In this document: piece after piece, positions 58,204 through 64,000 of the stretch
Numbering within the stretch: position 1 is the first letter of the stretch
How the letters are laid out: each line of letters starts with the position of its first letter
NCBI GenBank assembly: GCA_019913005.1
Contig: JAIOHL010000258.1
Coordinates: 1 to 64,000 of the forward strand
DNA length: 64,000 nucleotides
Direction of reading: 5' to 3'
Source of the DNA: Anaerolineae bacterium
GTDB taxonomy: Bacteria > Chloroflexota > Anaerolineae > Aggregatilineales > J027
Translations under genes and position numbers: made by a program
Notes under the pieces: model-generated
Database searches by the model: none
Told to the model about the DNA's origin: nothing
What the model saw: the letters and a program-made list of their open reading frames with translations, nothing else

Positions 58204-59205
58204 CTATCCAACGGGGTGACGATAGTGGGTAATCGCCTGCATGTATTGGGCACGTTCAAAGGCTTCCGGATTGGCCGTGTTTTGCTGGCTCATGCTGCCA
58301 CGCATTTGCTGAATGGATTTATATTCGTGAACTTCCATCCAATGCACCAAATCCGTTTCGATCTTTTGCAGGTGATTAATGCCGTTTTTCAAGAGGGCCG
58401 AAGCCATCATGGTGACGTTCGCGCCAGCCATAACCATCTTCAATACATCTTCGGCTTCATGAACACCGCCCGTTGCGGCAAGGTCGGCATCCACTCGTCC
58501 GTATAGGATGGCGATCCAGCGTAGAGGCAATCGAAGCGCCTGTGGGGTGCTTAACAACACATGTGGTTTGACTTCGAGGGCTTCAAGGTCAATATCGGGT
58601 TGATAGAAGCGGTTAAACAGCACCAGCCCATCGGCATATTCGCTCAAGCGCCGCGCCATGTACGCCATGTTGCTATAGAACGGGCTGAGTTTGATGGCAA
58701 TCGGAATATTGAGCGCCGATTTGACCGCTTTCACCGTTTCGACGACCTGCTCTTCCACCTGTGCCCCCGTCATGTAGGGGTCAGTAGGGATGTAATACAT
58801 ATTCAGTTCAAGGGCATCGGCCCCGGCTTCCTGAATTTGTTTAGCATATTTCACCCATTTCCCGACGGTGATCCCGTTTAAACTGGCAATCACCGGAATA
58901 TTCACAGCGGCTTTGGCTTTGCGGATATGCTCCAAATAGCCATCTGGCCCCATGAAGTATTCTGCAGGACGCGGGAAATAGGAGAGGGCTTCGGAAAAAC
59001 TCTCTGCGCCGTAGGTGAGGTGATGTTCCAGTGCGAACTGTTCCATGCGGAGTTGTTCTTCAAACAGGGAGTACATCACAACCGCGCTGGCTCCAGCAGC
59101 CTCCAATTTCTTGATGTTGTCAATCTTTTCCGACAGCGGCGAAGCTGAGGCGACCAGCGGTGAGCGCAGATTAAGCCCCAAGTAGGTGGTTTTTAGTTCG
59201 ACCAT
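58204..59205 (-). CDS. Dihydroorotate dehydrogenase-like flavoprotein next to nifJ
   Basis: A 333-aa TIM-barrel protein related to class I dihydroorotate dehydrogenase ([36 protein letters not shown], and [15 protein letters not shown]-like C-terminal FMN region). Known DHOD enzymes have Cys or Ser as base; the active-site region here ([12 protein letters not shown]) differs, so the real reaction is uncertain. It lies 3 nt after the nifJ stop on the same strand. This pairing with NifJ is common in several phyla and suggests a role with pyruvate/ferredoxin metabolism. Confidence 0.85.
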   Translation of the reverse strand: MVELKTTYLGLNLRSPLVASASPLSEKIDNIKKLEAAGASAVVMYSLFEEQLRMEQFALEHHLTYGAESFSEALSYFPRPAEYFMGPDGYLEHIRKAKAAVNIPVIASLNGITVGKWVKYAKQIQEAGADALELNMYYIPTDPYMTGAQVEEQVVETVKAVKSALNIPIAIKLSPFYSNMAYMARRLSEYADGLVLFNRFYQPDIDLEALEVKPHVLLSTPQALRLPLRWIAILYGRVDADLAATGGVHEAEDVLKMVMAGANVTMMASALLKNGINHLQKIETDLVHWMEVHEYKSIQQMRGSMSQQNTANPEAFERAQYMQAITHYRHPVG

Positions 59206-59208
59206 GAT

Positions 59209-62200
59209 TTAGTGACTCCCGTTTCCATTTTGACTGTAGTCGCGTGAGGCCAGATATTCGTACAAGGCCCAGCGTTGATGCACGTCTTCCTGTGCCAGTT
59301 CGAATAGCTGCCGTGCGACTTCTGGATTGCTCAATTCCAACATACGGAAGCGATTTTCCATATGGAGATATTCTTTGACGGGCACTTTGGGTGCGCGAGA
59401 ATCGAGTACCAGTGGGTTCTCGTTGTTTAGGGCGCGTTCGGGGTTATAGCGATACAGCAACCATTGACCCGTATCTACCGCCGCCTTTTGATTCTTGAGG
59501 GCTGTACTCATTTCGATGCCATGCGCGATACAGTGACTGTAGGCGATAATCAACGATGGGCCATCATAGGCTTCGGCCTCAAGGAAGGCTTTGAGTGTTT
59601 GTTCATCCTTTGCGCCGAGGGCGACGCGGGCGACGTAAACACTGCCATAGCTCATCGCAATCATGCCGAGGTCTTTCTTGGCTCCCGGCTTACCACCGGA
59701 TGCAAATTTCGCAACAGCACCGCGCGGGGTGGATTTGGACATCTGACCACCCGTGTTGGAGTATACTTCGGTATCTAAGACCAAGATATTGACGTTGCGT
59801 CCGCTGGCGAGAACATGGTCGAGGCCACCGAACCCGATGTCATAGGCCCAACCATCGCCGCCGACAATCCACACGTCTTTGCGAACCAGCATATCGGCGA
59901 GATCCAACAGGCGAGGCGCTTCAGGATTTCTCGCATTTTGCAACCGCTCTTTCAGCAGAGCTACATTCTGGCGTTGTTCGTAGATCGCCGCTTCATCACG
60001 TTGTGGGTTTTGCAGAATGGCGTTGACTAATTCATCACCGACCTCCGCTCCCATCTTTGCCACCAACTCGCGGGCATATTCAGTTTGTTTGTCGAGCGCC
60101 ACGCGCATACCAAGACCAAATTCGGCATTATCTTCAAACAAGGAGTTAGACCACGCTGGCCCCCGGCCCTCACTATTGTGTGCCCAAGGCGTCGTGGGGA
60201 GATTGCCACCATAGATGGAGGAGCAGCCCGTTGCGTTGGCAACTACGGTGCGATCCCCAAACAACTGACTAATCAGTTTGAGATAGGGGGTTTCACCACA
60301 GCCAGAGCAAGCACCGGAGAATTCAAACAAGGGCTGTTGAATTTGCTGTTGGCGGATGCTGGAGACCTTGATGAGTCGCCGATCCAGTTCGGGAATGGTC
60401 AGGAAGTAGTCCCAATTCTTGCGTTCTTGTTCAAGAATGGGCGGTTGTGCCCCCATATTTAGGGCTTTGAGGCCTGCTGCCGACTTGTTCTTGGCTGGGC
60501 AGACATCCACGCAAATCTTACAACCCGTGCAGTCTTCGGGGGAGACCTGAATGTTATAGCTCATACCCGCAAATTCGTTGTCACGTGCGGGAACGGCTTT
60601 AAACATTTCTGGTGCTGCACCGGCTGTTGCTGGGTCAAATACCTTAATGCGTATAACCGCATGTGGGCAAACCATCGCGCATTTACCACATTGAATGCAG
60701 ACTTCTGGGTCCCACACTGGAATTTCTTGGGCCAGATTGCGTTTTTCAAATTGGCTTGTGCCGCTTGGGAACGTCCCGTCAATCGGCATAGCGCTCACAG
60801 GAATATCATCACCACGACGGGCAATCATCGCCCCGATGACGTTTTGAACAAACTCTGGCGCCCCGACAGCTACGTTGCTCCGCAGGCCGATGCCACTGGT
60901 GATCTTGTTGGGGATTTGCACCTCAAACAGATTTTCAAGCGTGCGATCCACCGCGGCGAGGTTCACTTCGACAACATACTCGCCCTTCTTGGCATAGGTC
61001 TTTTCGATAGCATGTTTGATGGCTGCGATAGATTCATCACGGGGCAACACACCCGCCAGCGCGAAGAAACAGACCTGCATGACCGTGTTGATACGTCCCG
61101 GTAAGCCTGCTTCTTTGGCGACCTTGTTGGCGTCAATCACATACAGTTTGACACGCTTCTCGATCAGTTGGGTTTGCACCATCGTGGGCAGATGATCCCA
61201 AATTTCGTCCGGCCCCCAATAGGTATTCAGCAGGAACGTTCCGCCCGGCAGCATATCGGTTAGGATGTCATACTGCTCCAAGAAGTTGGGGTGATGGCAA
61301 CCGATAAAGTTAGCCTTGCTGATAAGGTAAGTAGAGCGAATCGGGTTTGGCCCAAACCGCAGATGCGAGGTGGTCGTCGAACCAGATTTCTTGGAGTCGA
61401 GTACAAAATACCCCTGTGCATAAAAATCGGTATTTTCGCCGATAATCTTGATGGAGTTTTTGTTCGCGCCAACCGTACCGTCTGACCCCAAGCCATAAAA
61501 CAACGCTCGCACAACAGAATCGGGTTCAATCGAGAATTCTTTGTCGTAATCAAGGCTGGTGAAGGTCACATCATCATTGATCCCAACGGTGAAATGATTC
61601 TTGGGCTTGGCCTGTTTGAGATTGTCAAAAACGGCCTTGACCATCGCTGGGGTGAACTCTTTCGAGGATAATCCATAACGCCCACCGACGATTTTGGGCA
61701 TCGGGCCATTGACCCATTCTTCATGCAGGGCGTTTACACAGTCCAGATAGAGCGGTTCGCCCCCGCTACCGGGTTCTTTGGTGCGATCTAACACCGCAAT
61801 GAATTTAACCGTCTTGGGCAGGGCTGCTACAAATCGCGGCATATCAAATGGGCGGTAGAGGCGCACTTTCAAAACGCCAACTTTTTCGCCCTTGGCTACC
61901 AGATAATCCACCGTTTCGTGAGTGGCTTCGGCACCCGACCCCATCAACACAATCACTCGTTCGGCGTCTGGCGCACCATGATAATCAAATAGGTGATATT
62001 GGCGTCCGGTCAGCTTGGCAAATTTGTCCATCGCATCTTGCACGATGTCTGGGCAGTTATCATAGAAGCTATTGACCGTTTCACGCCCCTGAAAATAGAC
62101 ATCCGGGTTGTGGGCCGTACCACGTACTACTGGTTTGTCGGGGGTGAGGGCGCGATCCCGGTGCTGGGTAATCAGTTCTTCATTAATCATCGCCTTCAAA

Positions 62201-62772
62201 TCGTCATCACCCAGCAGTTCAATCTTGGCGATTTCGTGTGAAGTGCGGAAACCGTCAAAAAAGTGGAGGAACGGAATATGGGCGGTGAGTGTTGAGGCGT
62301 GGGCGATCAGTGCCATGTCATGCGCTTCTTGCACCGACGCGGAATTTAGCAGTGCCCACCCGGTCTGCCGTACCGCCATCACGTCACTGTGATCGCCAAA
62401 AATCGAAAGGGCCTGCGCCGCCAGCGAACGTGCTGCGATATGGAACACCGTTGCTGTTAATTCCCCCGCGATTTTGTACATATTTGGAATCATCAGAAGG
62501 AGACCTTGCGAGGCGGTAAATGTCGTCGCCAGCGCCCCGGCTTGTAACGCCCCGTGAATAGCTCCGGCTGCGCCCCCTTCGCTTTGCATTTCTACAACCT
62601 GTGGAATCGTACACCACAGATTTGGCTGTTGATGAGCAGCCCATTCATCTACCCATTCACCCATTGCTGAGGAGGGGGTGATGGGATAAATTGCAATTAC
62701 TTCGCTTAACGCATAGGCTACGCGAGCAACTGCCTCATTCGCATCTAAAGTGCTGACCTGTCGTTCTGTCAT
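59209..62772 (-). CDS. nifJ: Pyruvate:ferredoxin (flavodoxin) oxidoreductase
   Basis: A 1187-aa single-chain enzyme that makes acetyl-CoA, CO2 and reduced ferredoxin from pyruvate. Domain order is standard: pyrimidine-binding domain with IYPITPSSAMGEWVDEWA, transketolase C-terminal-like domain, gamma-type domain (GADGTVGANKNSIKII-like, read here as GLGSDGTVGANKNSIK), two 4Fe-4S motifs (CIQCGKCAMVCP and CTGCKICVDVCP), and the TPP domain with CSGCGE, GCSSIYGGNLPTTPW and GGDGWAYDIGFGGLDH. The ATG follows an AGGAG ribosome site. The DHOD-like gene is coupled downstream. A large soluble, oxygen-sensitive enzyme, it implies low-oxygen metabolism or protection. Confidence 0.97.
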   Translation of the reverse strand: MTERQVSTLDANEAVARVAYALSEVIAIYPITPSSAMGEWVDEWAAHQQPNLWCTIPQVVEMQSEGGAAGAIHGALQAGALATTFTASQGLLLMIPNMYKIAGELTATVFHIAARSLAAQALSIFGDHSDVMAVRQTGWALLNSASVQEAHDMALIAHASTLTAHIPFLHFFDGFRTSHEIAKIELLGDDDLKAMINEELITQHRDRALTPDKPVVRGTAHNPDVYFQGRETVNSFYDNCPDIVQDAMDKFAKLTGRQYHLFDYHGAPDAERVIVLMGSGAEATHETVDYLVAKGEKVGVLKVRLYRPFDMPRFVAALPKTVKFIAVLDRTKEPGSGGEPLYLDCVNALHEEWVNGPMPKIVGGRYGLSSKEFTPAMVKAVFDNLKQAKPKNHFTVGINDDVTFTSLDYDKEFSIEPDSVVRALFYGLGSDGTVGANKNSIKIIGENTDFYAQGYFVLDSKKSGSTTTSHLRFGPNPIRSTYLISKANFIGCHHPNFLEQYDILTDMLPGGTFLLNTYWGPDEIWDHLPTMVQTQLIEKRVKLYVIDANKVAKEAGLPGRINTVMQVCFFALAGVLPRDESIAAIKHAIEKTYAKKGEYVVEVNLAAVDRTLENLFEVQIPNKITSGIGLRSNVAVGAPEFVQNVIGAMIARRGDDIPVSAMPIDGTFPSGTSQFEKRNLAQEIPVWDPEVCIQCGKCAMVCPHAVIRIKVFDPATAGAAPEMFKAVPARDNEFAGMSYNIQVSPEDCTGCKICVDVCPAKNKSAAGLKALNMGAQPPILEQERKNWDYFLTIPELDRRLIKVSSIRQQQIQQPLFEFSGACSGCGETPYLKLISQLFGDRTVVANATGCSSIYGGNLPTTPWAHNSEGRGPAWSNSLFEDNAEFGLGMRVALDKQTEYARELVAKMGAEVGDELVNAILQNPQRDEAAIYEQRQNVALLKERLQNARNPEAPRLLDLADMLVRKDVWIVGGDGWAYDIGFGGLDHVLASGRNVNILVLDTEVYSNTGGQMSKSTPRGAVAKFASGGKPGAKKDLGMIAMSYGSVYVARVALGAKDEQTLKAFLEAEAYDGPSLIIAYSHCIAHGIEMSTALKNQKAAVDTGQWLLYRYNPERALNNENPLVLDSRAPKVPVKEYLHMENRFRMLELSNPEVARQLFELAQEDVHQRWALYEYLASRDYSQNGNGSH

Positions 62773-62917
62773 TCTTATTTACTCCTGAAATTGCCCCAGA
62801 TTGGATTAAGGAGCGGCGCTAGAAGGTAGCATGACATGAAAGGGGACAGTGGGACAGTGTAGGGTGTCATCAAGATAGGGTACTATTTTGCGTTATTCAG
62901 GAGACGACCTATATAAG

Positions 62918-63811
62918 ATGAAACTTTCATTTATTGTTCTGACCTATAAACGCGGTGATTTGCTGCAAAAGTGCCTTGACTCGATTTACCAGCAGGAAAA
63001 TTTGCCGCGCCCCTACGAAATTATTGTGGTGGATAATGGAGGTGACGCGGTAATCCTCCCTCCATCTGATTCCTCTATTCAAATTCGCCTAGAGCGACCC
63101 ACACAGAATTTGCGCGTGGTAGGGGGTCGAAATCGTGGCGTTGAGTTAGCTCAGGGGGAAATATTGGTGTTCATTGATGATGATGCTGTGTGGCACGAGT
63201 TGAATGATGTCACACGGATTCTTCAATTAATGGATGCTAATCCGAAATATGGTGCTATTGCAATGCACAGCCTCCATCCGGGAACGGATCAACCCATCAT
63301 GGATGAATTTCCTCACCCTAATAAAACCGCTTTGCTTAATGCCAGCACCCCTACCGAAACCCCTTATTTTTATGGTTATGGTCATGCTTTGCGAGCCGAT
63401 GTACTGAAAATCACGGGCGCTTATCCGGAAAGATTTGGGTCATACGCCGAGGAAGTGGATTTAAGTCTGCGGATTATCGAGGCTGGTTATACGATTGTGT
63501 ATGATCCGCAACTGGCGGTCTATCACCACAGATCGAATTTAGGGCGACCTGTGCAGGGTGAACATTTTTGGCGGGTCAATACCCTCAATAAATCACGGGT
63601 GGCATGGCGTTTGCTGCCCATGCCCTATCCGCTCACAACAATCGCAGCGTGGAGCTTCCGAACCCTCTATAAAACTAAGAAACCCGGCATTGTTTGGAGT
63701 GTGTGGCGAGAGGTATGGCACGAGCGTAAATTATTGCGCCAAGAACGTACACCGATTCGCCGTGAGACGGTACGTTATCTAAAAAGCATTGGGGCACGCC
63801 TGTTATATTAG
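62918..63811 (+). CDS. Family 2 glycosyltransferase
   Basis: A 297-aa GT-A fold transferase. The N-terminus LSFIVLTYKRGDLLQKCLDSI and IIVVDNGG bind the nucleotide sugar; FIDDDAVW is the DxD-like metal site; YAEEVDLSLR holds the catalytic-base Glu/Asp region. The C-terminal ~90 residues are basic and have one hydrophobic stretch that may touch the membrane. ATG at 62918 gives the normal start, with AGGAGA upstream at 13 nt. The acceptor is unknown; cell-surface glycan or glycolipid is usual. Confidence 0.88.
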   Translation: MKLSFIVLTYKRGDLLQKCLDSIYQQENLPRPYEIIVVDNGGDAVILPPSDSSIQIRLERPTQNLRVVGGRNRGVELAQGEILVFIDDDAVWHELNDVTRILQLMDANPKYGAIAMHSLHPGTDQPIMDEFPHPNKTALLNASTPTETPYFYGYGHALRADVLKITGAYPERFGSYAEEVDLSLRIIEAGYTIVYDPQLAVYHHRSNLGRPVQGEHFWRVNTLNKSRVAWRLLPMPYPLTTIAAWSFRTLYKTKKPGIVWSVWREVWHERKLLRQERTPIRRETVRYLKSIGARLLY

Positions 63812-63879
63812 TTGTCCCTATCTGCGCTATACTGAAACCCTAGATAATTTTTTGAAATTTTTCTAAAGAGGATGGGTTT

Positions 63880-64000
63880 ATGTCATCTTTACAACCACAA
63901 CGCACGATTGATGAACTTAAAGAACTTCGGGCGCTGACCGGCGATGCCGATGGAGCACAGCGAGTCGCGTGGACGGATACATGGGCGACGGCCCGTGCAT
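63880..64000 (+). CDS. Start of a probable M20-type amidohydrolase (partial)
   Basis: A frame begins at ATG 63880 with an AAAGAGG ribosome site and runs off the window end after 40 codons. The visible sequence (TIDELKELRALTGD, then GAQRVAWTDTW) resembles the N-terminus of N-carbamoyl-L-amino-acid hydrolases and allantoate amidohydrolases. The metal-binding residues are outside the window, so the call is tentative. Confidence 0.5.
   Translation, partial: MSSLQPQRTIDELKELRALTGDADGAQRVAWTDTWATARA

Overview
The window looks like chromosomal DNA of a Chloroflexota bacterium, most likely Anaerolineae-like. This rests on a moderate GC content, proteins that combine TPR modules, Thr/Pro-rich linkers and WD40-like propellers, very large MacB/FtsX-type permeases, an archaeal-type (type II) GAPDH, and NifJ next to a dihydroorotate-dehydrogenase-like protein. 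The phylum is an inference from gene style. No mobile element, prophage, CRISPR array or rRNA was seen.

Layout. 1-3.2 kb is a translation/transcription block: the 3' end of tuf, two tandem tRNA-Trp(CCA) genes, secE, nusG, rplK and rplA, without rplJL downstream. 3.2-9 kb holds an alpha/beta hydrolase overlapping a CheR-TPR methyltransferase, a LysM/lamin-tail surface protein, a 2Fe-2S ferredoxin, a DUF3267 membrane zincin and a CPBP-family membrane protease. 9.0-16.6 kb is a tight six-gene operon: four proteins sharing one TPR module (two carry extracytoplasmic beta-propellers), then two overlapping GAF-PAS-cyclase genes. 16.6-17.8 kb is a SpoU rRNA methyltransferase and rpsT. 17.9-22 kb is a MalF/MalG-like permease pair with unusually large inserted domains. 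22-32.8 kb, on the minus strand, is a CpaF/TadA-type ATPase and a four-gene MacB-like ABC system. 33-38 kb has citrate synthase, type II GAPDH, an epimerase, an FHA-winged-helix regulator and a DUF4240 protein. 38-44.9 kb is an ABC-F ATPase and a complete branched-chain amino-acid-type ABC operon (livKHMGF order). 44.9-48.5 kb is tRNA-Cys, RNase J, a PfkB kinase and a DinB-like protein. 48.5-54 kb, minus strand, is a stand-alone FtsX permease, a divergent PRPP synthetase and dihydrolipoamide dehydrogenase. 54.3-62.8 kb is a four-subunit 2-oxoacid:ferredoxin oxidoreductase, a sugar-phosphate transferase, a DHOD-like protein and NifJ. The window ends with a GT2 glycosyltransferase and the start of a possible M20-type amidohydrolase.

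Most notable system. The two adjacent class III cyclase genes at 13065-16576 carry complementary active-site residues. The upstream protein keeps the transition-state Asn and Arg but has lost both metal aspartates. The downstream protein keeps both metal aspartates but has lost the Asn and Arg. The pattern mirrors the C1/C2 halves of mammalian transmembrane adenylyl cyclases and predicts an obligate heterodimer with one working site. It is encoded with membrane proteins that place a TPR module inside the cell and a propeller outside, so the operon may be an envelope-to-cyclic-nucleotide signalling unit. That last step is inference.

Metabolically, citrate synthase, KorDABC, NifJ, Lpd and ferredoxins point to ferredoxin-linked 2-oxoacid metabolism beside TCA and glycolytic enzymes.
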